Part shown: positions 1 to 5,649 of the stretch, in pieces
How the letters are laid out: each line of letters opens with the position of its first letter
Position numbering within the stretch: the stretch's first letter is position 1
Assembly (NCBI GenBank): GCA_016763915.1
Contig: JAESSX010000007.1
Location: 1 to 6,206 of the forward strand
DNA length: 6,206 nt
Origin: Rhodospirillales bacterium
GTDB lineage: Bacteria > Pseudomonadota > Alphaproteobacteria > Rhodospirillales_A > Casp-alpha2
Direction of reading: 5' to 3'
Made by a program: the position numbers and the translations under genes
Notes under the pieces: generated by a model
Databases searched by the model: none
Told to the model about the DNA's origin: nothing
The model's input: the letters and a program-made list of their open reading frames with translations, nothing else

Positions 1-1
1 C

Positions 2-1810
2 GGGCCATCGCCGGCAAACATTAATTCCGACGGGGCGGCCGGGCCGGATTTTTTGCTTGGCGTCGAGACGTCGCTGTCGGGCAAATGCTGGATATCGCGC
101 GCCGCCGATGACCGCCAGTCCCTGGCCATGGCGCAACGCTACGGCCTGCCCGACATTGTCGCGCGTGTTTTGTGCGCCCGCGGCGTCGGGCTGGACGAGG
201 TGGACGCCTTTCTCAACCCCACGCTTCGCGACCTGATGCCCGATCCCAGCCGTCTCCGGGACATGGACGCCGGCGCGGATCGTCTGGCCGGGGCCGTCAT
301 GCAAGACGAAATGATCGGTATTTTCGGCGATTACGATGTCGACGGGGCAACCTCGTCGGCCCTGCTGCGCCGTTTCTTCGCCGCCGTCGGCGGGCGGTCC
401 GAGACCTATATCCCCGATCGCCTGACGGAAGGGTACGGACCCAACACCCCGGCGCTGCTGAAGCTGAAAGACCGGGGTGCGGGCATCGTCGTCACCGTCG
501 ATTGCGGGACATCGTCCCATGAGCCCATTGGCGCGGCCCATGACGCGGGCCTCGATACCATCGTCGTTGATCACCACGTGGCCGAGGCCAAGCTGCCGCC
601 GGCGCTGGCCGTCATCAACCCCAACCGCATGGACGACGACAGCGGCCAGGGGCAACTGGCGGCGGTCGGCGTGGCCTTTCTTCTGGTGGTGGCGGTCAAC
701 CGCGCGCTCCGGGGTGCCGGTTGGTACGATGCGCGCCCGGAACCGGACCTGACGCAATGGCTGGATATCGTGGCGCTGGGCACGGTTTGCGACGTGGTGC
801 CGTTGCGCGGGCTCAACCGGGCCCTGGTGAAGCAGGGGCTGAAGGTCATGGGGCGGCGGATGAACCCCGGGTTGCGCGCGCTCGGCGATGTCGCGGGGGT
901 GAAGGAAGCGCCCGGCACGTATCACGCCGGGTTCCTGTTGGGGCCGCGCATCAACGCCGGTGGCCGTATCGGCGCGCCGGACTTAGGCAGCCGTCTGCTC
1001 GGCACCGACGACGACGCGGAAGCGCAGGACATCGCCCGGCGTCTCGACGCGCTGAACCTGGAACGCCGGGAGATCGAGGCAAGGGTTCTGGAGGCCGCCA
1101 TCCTGGACGCGGAAAAGGCGGGCGACGACGCGGGGCCGATCATCATCGTCGCCGGTGAAGGCTGGCACCCCGGGGTCATCGGCATCGTCGCCGGCCGTCT
1201 GGTCGAACGCTTCAACCGCCCGGCGTGCGTCGTGGCGCTGAACGGCGATACGGGTACCGGATCGGGCCGCTCGGTGTCCGGCGTCGATCTCGGCGCCGCC
1301 ATCATCGCCGCCTGTCAGCTCGGGCTGCTGGTCAAGGGCGGCGGCCACAAAATGGCCGGCGGCTTTACGGTGGAGAAGGATAAACTGCCCCAACTACAGG
1401 CCTTCCTGAGCGAACGGGTGGCCGCCGACGTCAAGCAGGGCGGTATCCGCCCCAGCCTGTATCTCGACGGCGCCATGAAAGCGGCGGCGGCGAATATGGA
1501 TTTGACGGAAACCCTCGCCCAAGTCGGACCCTTCGGCTCGGGCAATCCGGAACCCCGCTTTGTCATTCCGTCGGCGACGTTGTCCTATGCCGCCGTGGTC
1601 GGCGACCGGCATGTTCGGGGATTTATCAGCAGCGAGGGCGGCGGCCGTCTGGCCGCGATCTCGTTCAACAGCGTGGATACGCCGTTGGGCCGGGCATTGC
1701 TGAAAAGCGATGGCGCGCCGCTGCATATTGCCGGACGGGTGCGCGTCAATACCTGGCAGGGGCGGTCGTCACCACAGCTGCAAATTGATGACGCGGCCCC
1801 CGCGTGGTAG
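2..1810 (+). CDS. recJ: Single-stranded-DNA-specific exonuclease RecJ (5' end unresolved, probably partial)
   Basis: RecJ degrades single-stranded DNA 5'-3' in the cytoplasm during RecF-pathway recombination, mismatch repair and stalled-fork processing. Numbering from the TTG at 53 (585 aa), the DHH-phosphoesterase motifs appear in order: DYDVDG at 93-98, VDCG at 149-152, DHH at 173-175 and a CDVVPL motif at 246-251. The DHHA1 part follows, with HPGVIGIVAGR at 372-382 and GGGHKMAGG at 429-437, then a C-terminal OB-type region beginning near GPFGSGNPEP at 492-501. All metal-binding motifs look intact. The frame has no stop back to base 2 and no ATG, GTG or TTG between 2 and 53. The TTG at 53 lacks a clear Shine-Dalgarno sequence and follows an in-frame DFL that resembles the usual FLGVE N-terminus, so the real start is probably just left of the window. 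The stop is TAG at 1808-1810. The dCMP deaminase gene follows 22 bp later on the same strand. Confidence 0.95.
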   Translation, partial: GPSPANINSDGAAGPDFLLGVETSLSGKCWISRAADDRQSLAMAQRYGLPDIVARVLCARGVGLDEVDAFLNPTLRDLMPDPSRLRDMDAGADRLAGAVMQDEMIGIFGDYDVDGATSSALLRRFFAAVGGRSETYIPDRLTEGYGPNTPALLKLKDRGAGIVVTVDCGTSSHEPIGAAHDAGLDTIVVDHHVAEAKLPPALAVINPNRMDDDSGQGQLAAVGVAFLLVVAVNRALRGAGWYDARPEPDLTQWLDIVALGTVCDVVPLRGLNRALVKQGLKVMGRRMNPGLRALGDVAGVKEAPGTYHAGFLLGPRINAGGRIGAPDLGSRLLGTDDDAEAQDIARRLDALNLERREIEARVLEAAILDAEKAGDDAGPIIIVAGEGWHPGVIGIVAGRLVERFNRPACVVALNGDTGTGSGRSVSGVDLGAAIIAACQLGLLVKGGGHKMAGGFTVEKDKLPQLQAFLSERVAADVKQGGIRPSLYLDGAMKAAAANMDLTETLAQVGPFGSGNPEPRFVIPSATLSYAAVVGDRHVRGFISSEGGGRLAAISFNSVDTPLGRALLKSDGAPLHIAGRVRVNTWQGRSSPQLQIDDAAPAW

Positions 1811-1832
1811 CTTGAAGCGGAACAGGGGGGAT

Positions 1833-2291
1833 ATGCTTGATAAATGGGATATACGGTTCCTGGTTCTGGCCGAACACATTTCAGGCTGGTCCAAGGACCC
1901 GTCGACGCAGGTCGGCGCGGTGATTACCCATACCCGTTCCAAGCGCGTGATTTCCATGGGCTTCAACGGTTTTCCCGCCGGAGTCGAGGACACCCGCGAG
2001 AGGCTGGACGACCGCGAAACCAAATATGAAATGGTCGTCCATGCCGAACAGAACGCCCTGATGTTCGCCGGCGACCGCGCCGAAGGCGCCACCCTTTACG
2101 TTCACCCGCTGCCGCCGTGCGCGCGCTGCGCGGTGATGATCATTCAGGCCGGGATCAAGCGCGTCGTCTGCGACCAGCCCGATTTCGATCACGAGCGCTG
2201 GGGCGAGGCGGCGAAGATCGCCGACACCATGTTCCGCGAGGCCGACGTCGAGATCGACTACCGCCAGGATGGCGGGGCGCTTGCAGAATAG
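1833..2291 (+). CDS. Deoxycytidylate (dCMP) deaminase family protein
   Basis: This 152-aa protein belongs to the zinc-dependent cytidine/deoxycytidylate deaminase superfamily. Members of the dCMP group hydrolyse dCMP to dUMP, feeding thymidylate synthesis in the cytoplasm. The zinc site is complete: HAE at 70-72 (H70 ligand, E72 proton shuttle) and PCARC at 95-99 (C96 and C99 ligands). The N-terminal KDPSTQVGAVI at 21-31 and GFNGFP at 43-48 are typical of dCMP deaminases and argue against tRNA adenosine or riboflavin deaminases. The length matches the short bacterial form. The start chosen is ATG 1833, because MLDKWDIRFL matches the usual N-terminus. A G-run at 1825-1830 is very close to it, so the ribosome site is poor. 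An in-frame TTG at 1812 would add seven residues. The gene lies 22 bp after recJ, which suggests co-transcription. Exact substrate (dCMP versus a related nucleotide) is inferred. Confidence 0.9.
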   Translation: MLDKWDIRFLVLAEHISGWSKDPSTQVGAVITHTRSKRVISMGFNGFPAGVEDTRERLDDRETKYEMVVHAEQNALMFAGDRAEGATLYVHPLPPCARCAVMIIQAGIKRVVCDQPDFDHERWGEAAKIADTMFREADVEIDYRQDGGALAE

Positions 2292-2297
2292 ACCGGG

Positions 2298-2957
2298 TTA
2301 AGTGGGTTCCGCCACGTAACGCAGATAGGGCTTTTCGGTGCGCCAGCCATCGGGGTATTTCTCCTTTGCCGCTTCGTCGGAAACCGCCGGGACGATGATT
2401 ACGTCTTCGCCGTGGTTCCAGTTGGCGGGCGTCGCCACCTGATGATTGGCCGTGAGTTGCACGGAATCGATGACCCTAAGAATTTCATCAAAATTCCGGC
2501 CTGTCGCCATGGGATAGGTGAGCATGAGTTTGATCTGCTTGTCCGGTCCGATGACGTAGACGTTGCGCACCGTCAGATTATCCGCCGCCGTGCGCCCTTC
2601 GGCCGATCCGGGCGTTTCCGCCGGCAGCATGCCGTACAGCTTGGCGATGGCCAGGTCCTCGTCGCCGATCAACGGAAAATTTACCGCCACGCCCTGGGTT
2701 TCTTCAATGTCATGGGACCAGGCGACATGATCGGCGACCGAATCCACGCTCAGTCCGATGGCTTTGATGCCGCGTTTATCAAACTCAGGCTTTAGTTTCG
2801 CCACCGCGCCGAGTTCCGTGGTGCACACCGGGGTAAAATCCTTGGGATGAGAGAAGAGCAAGCACCAACCGTCGCCTATCCATTCGTGAAAATTGATGCT
2901 GCCTTCCGTGGTTTCCGCAGTAAAGTCAGGCGCTTCCCCGCCAATTCTTAATGACAT
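2298..2957 (-). CDS. 1-Cys peroxiredoxin (Prx6-type)
   Basis: This is a thiol peroxidase that reduces hydrogen peroxide, organic hydroperoxides or peroxynitrite in the cytoplasm. The 219-aa length is typical of the Prx6/AhpC-like 1-Cys group, about 30 residues longer than 2-Cys AhpC. The active site PKDFTPVCTTE spans 38-48, with T42 and peroxidatic C45 in the P-x3-T-x2-C pattern. The conserved arginine is R131 in TVRNVYVIGPDK. The C-terminal block (TPANW at 176-180, then IIVPAVSD and KPYLRYV) is the Prx6-type dimerisation tail. C32 is the only other cysteine and is not at a known resolving position, so recycling probably needs an external thiol. ATG at 2955-2957 is preceded by a strong GGAGG. 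The gene converges with the deaminase across 6 bp and diverges from the dioxygenase gene. Confidence 0.95.
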   Translation of the reverse strand: MSLRIGGEAPDFTAETTEGSINFHEWIGDGWCLLFSHPKDFTPVCTTELGAVAKLKPEFDKRGIKAIGLSVDSVADHVAWSHDIEETQGVAVNFPLIGDEDLAIAKLYGMLPAETPGSAEGRTAADNLTVRNVYVIGPDKQIKLMLTYPMATGRNFDEILRVIDSVQLTANHQVATPANWNHGEDVIIVPAVSDEAAKEKYPDGWRTEKPYLRYVAEPT

Positions 2958-2965
2958 TCCCTTAT

Positions 2966-2970
2966 CCTCC
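2966..2970 (-). promoter_or_regulatory. Ribosome binding site of the peroxiredoxin gene
   Basis: Read on the minus strand this is GGAGG, eight bases before the ATG at 2957. It is the strongest Shine-Dalgarno match in the window and fixes the start of the peroxiredoxin. Confidence 0.75.
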
Positions 2971-3085
2971 GAGGTAACTATGATGCTGGATGTGTATTTT
3001 CTGAATTTTACGGATTTTGAATAAATCTACTCCATTCGCGCTAAATTTTAAACGCTTCTAAAAAAGGGCTTTTCCTTCCAACGCC
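2971..3085. promoter_or_regulatory. AT-rich divergent promoter region (peroxiredoxin / dioxygenase)
   Basis: This is the only strongly AT-rich stretch among the neighbouring GC-rich genes, and it must hold the promoters of both divergent genes. For the + strand a weak pair is TTGAAT at 3017-3022 and TAAATT at 3042-3047, but the 19-bp spacer is long. On the minus strand several TAAAAT-like hexamers could serve as a -10 without a clear -35. ATTTT recurs at 2996, 3005 and 3014, nine bases apart, which may bend the DNA. I could not find a convincing OxyR-type site. The region assignment is safe; the individual promoter elements are guesses. Confidence 0.5.
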
Positions 3086-3919
3086 ATGACCATCACCATT
3101 GAAACCCTGACCCCCGCCATCGGCGCAAGGATCACCGGCGTCGATCTTGACAAGGGTCTGGATGACGACGCCTTCGCCCTTATTCACGAGGCAGCGCTCA
3201 ATCACCTGGTGCTGCATTTCCCCGACCAGGACATGCCCCCGGCGGCCCAGGTCGCTTTTACAGAGCGTTTCGGCGCCGTCGAGCCGCACCCGTTGAAGGC
3301 GCGCGCGGGTCATCCCGAGTATGCCGGTCTGCTGGTCCTGGAGAACGCGCCCGAAAGGCACGGTGCGCGCAACGACTTCTGGCACTCGGATATTTCGTGC
3401 GCGCCGGCGCCGCCGGCATTTTCGGTGCTGCATGCCCTGGTGGTTCCCGAGGGCAAGGGCGACACTTTGTTCTGCAACATGTACCGGGCCTGGGACGGCT
3501 TGCCGGATGACCTGAGAACGCGGCTCGACGGCCTGACCGCGGAGCATTCGGGCGAAGCCATCCTGCGGCGCAATAACGCCGCCGACACCGACGGGACCAA
3601 GGACATCGACGTGCCGCCGCCGGAAGTCCACCCGGTCGCCCGCCGTCACCCCAAGACCGGCCGCCGGGCGCTTTTTACCAACCGCTTCTTCACCACCAGA
3701 TTGGGCGACATGACGGCGCAGGAAAGCGCCCCCTTGCTGGCCGACCTGGAGAACCGCGCAACGGCGCCCGAAAACGTCTACCGCCACAGCTGGCGGCCGG
3801 GCGACGTGCTTGTGTGGGACAACCGCTGCACCATGCATTTCGCGGTTTACGACTACGACGAAAAAGAACCTCGCCGATTGCACCGCACCACCGCCGCGGG
3901 CGAGCGTCCCGGGGCCTGA
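3086..3919 (+). CDS. TauD/TfdA-family Fe(II)/2-oxoglutarate-dependent dioxygenase
   Basis: This 277-aa cytoplasmic enzyme should couple oxidative decarboxylation of 2-oxoglutarate to hydroxylation of a small substrate. In TauD this releases sulfite from taurine, and in TfdA it cleaves a phenoxyacetate ether. The Fe(II) facial triad is visible: HSD gives H100 and D102, and the distal histidine is H251 in WDNRCTMHFAVYDY. The 2OG-binding arginine is R267 in LHRTT. The N-terminal GARITGVDL at 13-21 and the block HPVARRHPKTGRRALFTN at 182-199 are classic for the family, and the length is normal (about 270-300 aa). Start ATG 3086 matches the usual N-terminus although no good Shine-Dalgarno sequence precedes it. 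No transporter or sulfonate gene lies beside it, so the substrate cannot be named. The gene is monocistronic here and converges with the phosphofructokinase gene. Confidence 0.92.
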   Translation: MTITIETLTPAIGARITGVDLDKGLDDDAFALIHEAALNHLVLHFPDQDMPPAAQVAFTERFGAVEPHPLKARAGHPEYAGLLVLENAPERHGARNDFWHSDISCAPAPPAFSVLHALVVPEGKGDTLFCNMYRAWDGLPDDLRTRLDGLTAEHSGEAILRRNNAADTDGTKDIDVPPPEVHPVARRHPKTGRRALFTNRFFTTRLGDMTAQESAPLLADLENRATAPENVYRHSWRPGDVLVWDNRCTMHFAVYDYDEKEPRRLHRTTAAGERPGA

Positions 3920-3933
3920 CCCAAGCCGCCGGA

Positions 3934-5157
3934 TCAGGTATCGAGGATCTTTTCGATCCGCCCGGCTTCCAGCCGGTAGGGTTCCTGCATATCCGAGCCG
4001 AGCAGCGGTTTCAGGTAATCGACGAAGGCATCGGTGATGTCGGAATTGGAATCGGCGATGAATTCGTCGGCCATGACCTTGGTCTTGCCGGCGACGTCTT
4101 CGAGCTTGCTCAACCTGTATTCGGCGCCGTAGGACGCGCCTTCGCCGGTACGGTGGATGGTCACCGTGCCGTCGCGGTCGCCGTCATGGGCGTGCACGGC
4201 GGCGACTTCGCCGACGGCGCGGGATTCGCGCTGGTCGACATCGGAAACGCAACCCATGAAAGAGCGCTGCAGATAGCCGAAGGTGTCGCCGCGCACCCGT
4301 TTCAGGCCGGTGTCTTCGCGGATGGACTCGCACAGAAGATCGGCCAGCGCGCCGGTGCCGGACAATTGCACGTTGCCGTGGGCGTCTTTTTCGACTTCCT
4401 CGGCCAGCTTGGTGACGATGGGCTCGCCCGTCTCATCGTGGATGCCTTCCGATACCGCGATCACGCACCGGCCGTATTTGTCATAGGCGGTCTTAACGTC
4501 GCCGATAAAGGTATCCATGGAAAAGTTGCGTTCCGGCAGATAGATCAGGTGCGGGCCGTCGTCGTCGAACTTGCGGCCCAGCGCCGAGGCGGCGGTCAGG
4601 AACCCGGCGTGCCGGCCCATGAGGACGCCGACATAGACGCCCGACAAGGCCCGGTTGTCGAGATTGACGCCGGCGAAGGCGTTGGCGACGAATTTCGCCG
4701 CCGACGGAAAGCCCGGCGTGTGGTCGTTGACGGTGAGGTCGTTGTCGATGGTTTTCGGAATGTGGATGCAGCGCAGCGCATAATCGGCCTTCACGCCCTC
4801 TTCGGCCAGGATGCGCAGGGTGTCCGACGAATCGTTGCCGCCGATATAGCAGAAGGTGTCGATGTCGTGGGCTTTAAGGACCTTGAAGATTTCCTGGCAG
4901 TACTTTTCGTCCGGCTTGTCGCGGGTCGAGCCCAGCGCCGAGCAGGGCGTCTTGGCGACGTTTTCAAGGTTCTCCGTGGATTCAAGACTGAGGTTGATAA
5001 AGTCCTCACCGACGATGCCGCTGACGCCGTGAAAGGCGCCGTAAACGGCCTCCACATCGTCGTATTGGCGGGACTTCAACACCGCGCCGACCAGAGATTC
5101 ATTGATTACCGCCGTCGGGCCGCCGCCTTGGGCAATGAGGACTTTCCGTTTTGTCAT
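3934..5157 (-). CDS. pfp: 6-phosphofructokinase, predicted PPi-dependent
   Basis: The enzyme interconverts fructose 6-phosphate and fructose 1,6-bisphosphate in central carbon metabolism. From ATG 5157 the protein is 407 aa, longer than the roughly 320-aa ATP-dependent PfkA and in the range of PPi-type enzymes. GGND lies at 106-109, with D109 at the position occupied by glycine in ATP-dependent GGDGS. PKTIDND lies at 134-140, with K135 replacing glycine and D138 as catalytic base. D109 together with K135 is the established signature of pyrophosphate use. MGRHAG at 180-185 and SEG at 236-238 bind the sugar phosphate. ATG 5157 has AAGGA eight bases upstream; the in-frame TTG at 5175 would lie upstream of this ribosome site and is less likely. 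PPi dependence makes the step reversible, so the protein could serve glycolysis and gluconeogenesis. It converges with the dioxygenase gene across 14 bp. Phosphodonor preference is inferred from motifs only. Confidence 0.93.
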   Translation of the reverse strand: MTKRKVLIAQGGGPTAVINESLVGAVLKSRQYDDVEAVYGAFHGVSGIVGEDFINLSLESTENLENVAKTPCSALGSTRDKPDEKYCQEIFKVLKAHDIDTFCYIGGNDSSDTLRILAEEGVKADYALRCIHIPKTIDNDLTVNDHTPGFPSAAKFVANAFAGVNLDNRALSGVYVGVLMGRHAGFLTAASALGRKFDDDGPHLIYLPERNFSMDTFIGDVKTAYDKYGRCVIAVSEGIHDETGEPIVTKLAEEVEKDAHGNVQLSGTGALADLLCESIREDTGLKRVRGDTFGYLQRSFMGCVSDVDQRESRAVGEVAAVHAHDGDRDGTVTIHRTGEGASYGAEYRLSKLEDVAGKTKVMADEFIADSNSDITDAFVDYLKPLLGSDMQEPYRLEAGRIEKILDT

Positions 5158-5165
5158 GAAGCGCT

Positions 5166-5170
5166 TCCTT
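5166..5170 (-). promoter_or_regulatory. Ribosome binding site of the phosphofructokinase gene
   Basis: The minus strand reads AAGGA eight bases before ATG 5157, which favours that start over the upstream TTG at 5175. It overlaps by two bases the perfect 10-bp palindrome GAAGCGCTTC at 5158-5167. Confidence 0.6.
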
Positions 5171-5204
5171 GTCAATTTTTCGGGGCTGCTTACCGGTAGG
5201 CGAT

Positions 5205-5233
5205 TTTATAAACAAGCGGCGGGTTCCTGCAAA
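5205..5233 (-). promoter_or_regulatory. Candidate sigma70 promoter of the phosphofructokinase gene
   Basis: On the minus strand TTTGCA (5228-5233) and TATAAA (5205-5210) are separated by exactly 17 bases. This gives a predicted start near 5198 and a leader of about 40 bases. It is the best sigma70-like pair in the window. It is called by eye, without a scoring matrix. Confidence 0.5.
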
Positions 5234-5239
5234 GCCGCA

Positions 5240-5273
5240 ATCGGGTAGGGGCTTATCCCTGCCATCGGGTAGG
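5240..5273. repeat. 10-bp direct repeat ATCGGGTAGG, two copies
   Basis: Identical copies lie at 5240-5249 and 5264-5273, 24 bp apart (about 2.3 helical turns). They sit just upstream of the candidate phosphofructokinase -35 element, at about -46 and -70 from its predicted start, which are positions typical of activator sites. Between them, AGGG and CCCT form a short inverted repeat. The repeat is seen directly; the regulatory role is inferred. Confidence 0.55.
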
Positions 5274-5301
5274 TAGTGTTTAAAAAAAAATCGACAGGGG
5301 C

Positions 5302-5330
5302 TTGATAATTCCCCGCCAGACGGGTACCAC
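5302..5330 (+). promoter_or_regulatory. Candidate promoter of tRNA-Glu, with upstream A-tract
   Basis: TTGATA at 5302-5307 and TACCAC at 5325-5330 are separated by 17 bases, giving a predicted start near 5337 and a leader of about 20 bases before the tRNA. A run of nine A at 5282-5290 falls at about -55 to -47, where an UP element would sit in a strong stable-RNA promoter. The -10 hexamer is weak, so confidence is moderate. Confidence 0.35.
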
Positions 5331-5357
5331 CCTGTGGCCTTACCAAGCGGCTCTAGC

Positions 5358-5433
5358 GTCCCCATCGTCTAGAGGCCTAGGACACCGGCCTTTCACGCCG
5401 GCAACACGGGTTCGAATCCCGTTGGGGACGCCA
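5358..5433 (+). tRNA. tRNA-Glu (anticodon UUC), CCA encoded
   Basis: The gene folds into a full cloverleaf. The acceptor stem GTCCCCA (5358-5364) pairs with TGGGGAC (5423-5429), followed by discriminator G5430 and an encoded CCA at 5431-5433. The D stem is GTC (5367-5369) with GAC (5381-5383). The anticodon stem CCGGC (5385-5389) pairs with GCCGG (5397-5401) around the loop CTTTCAC, so the anticodon is TTC at 5392-5394, reading GAA and GAG. The T stem ACGGG pairs with CCCGT around TTCGAAT (5411-5417). All stems are perfectly paired. It stands alone, divergent from the phosphofructokinase gene. Confidence 0.97.
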
Positions 5434-5434
5434 A

Positions 5435-5441
5435 TTTTTTT
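5435..5441 (+). terminator. T-tract directly after tRNA-Glu, possible terminator
   Basis: Seven consecutive T begin one base after the encoded CCA. The strong GC-rich acceptor and T stems immediately upstream could act as the hairpin of an intrinsic terminator. There is no separate dedicated hairpin between the tRNA and the T-run, so this is tentative. Confidence 0.3.
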
Positions 5442-5462
5442 CAATTAGGTTATCCGAAAAGC

Positions 5463-5486
5463 CGGGCGGCACCCCTGTCCCGCCCG
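5463..5486. repeat. GC-rich inverted repeat downstream of tRNA-Glu
   Basis: CGGGCGG (5463-5469) pairs with CCGCCCG (5480-5486) around a 10-base loop. No T-run follows, so it is not a standard intrinsic terminator. It may be a 3' structure of the tRNA transcript or a factor-dependent termination element. Confidence 0.4.
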
Positions 5487-5584
5487 ACCGGTTGTTGGTT
5501 TGAGCCAACCCGAAAACCTCCGCGATGGCGGAATATAAAAGCCCGTTGGCCCCTATTTTCTGGTAGGATAAGGCAGCTAAGGAT

Positions 5585-5618
5585 CGGCCGCACGAACCGA
5601 ACCGAACCGAAGCGGCCG
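5585..5618 (+). repeat. Inverted repeat enclosing a tandem CGAAC pentanucleotide
   Basis: CGGCCGC (5585-5591) pairs with GCGGCCG (5612-5618), giving a 7-bp GC-only stem. Three exact CGAAC units at 5593-5607, followed by the variant CGAAG at 5608-5612, fill the 20-base loop; the last G belongs to the stem. The element lies 31 bases before the molybdoenzyme start codon, probably in its leader. Confidence 0.5.
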
Positions 5619-5620
5619 GC

Positions 5621-5632
5621 AGATATATATCT
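5621..5632. repeat. Perfect 12-bp AT palindrome
   Basis: AGATATATATCT is a perfect inverted repeat, 17 bases before ATG 5650 and directly after the GC hairpin. It could be an operator half-site pair or a short RNA structure next to the ribosome site. The sequence is certain; its role is unknown. Confidence 0.35.
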
Positions 5633-5636
5633 CTAC

Positions 5637-5643
5637 AGGGAGA
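5637..5643 (+). promoter_or_regulatory. Ribosome binding site of the molybdoenzyme gene
   Basis: AGGGAGA ends six bases before ATG 5650. This good Shine-Dalgarno match fixes the start of a gene that has no stop codon inside the window. Confidence 0.65.
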
Positions 5644-5649
5644 AATATC

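Noticed and set aside
1710..1832. N-terminal extension of the deaminase frame into recJ
   Set aside because: The extension overlaps the 3' end of recJ and lacks deaminase-like sequence; the family N-terminus begins at ATG 1833.
2958..3085. OxyR-type binding site upstream of the peroxiredoxin
   Set aside because: I found no ATAG/CTAT half-site pairs at the expected spacing.
3041..3883. 280-codon open frame on the - strand opposite the dioxygenase
   Set aside because: It is antisense to a gene with intact iron and 2OG ligands and shows no family resemblance, so it is a composition artefact.
3814..5199. 461-codon open frame on the + strand opposite the phosphofructokinase
   Set aside because: It is almost wholly antisense to a clear phosphofructokinase. 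Its translation is rich in V, G, A, D and R with no recognisable domain, as expected from codon mirroring in GC-rich DNA.
5358..5441. tRNA-Glu as an integration site for a mobile element
   Set aside because: No integrase gene and no second copy of the tRNA 3' end is visible in the window.
5544..5561. Possible sigma54 promoter, TTGGC followed by TTTCT
   Set aside because: The -24-like TTGGC is present but the essential GC of the -12 element is missing at the right spacing.
5525..5566. 13-codon ORF (MAEYKSPLAPIFW) upstream of the molybdoenzyme
   Set aside because: It has no Shine-Dalgarno sequence and no attenuator-like codon run, and an ORF this short is expected by chance.
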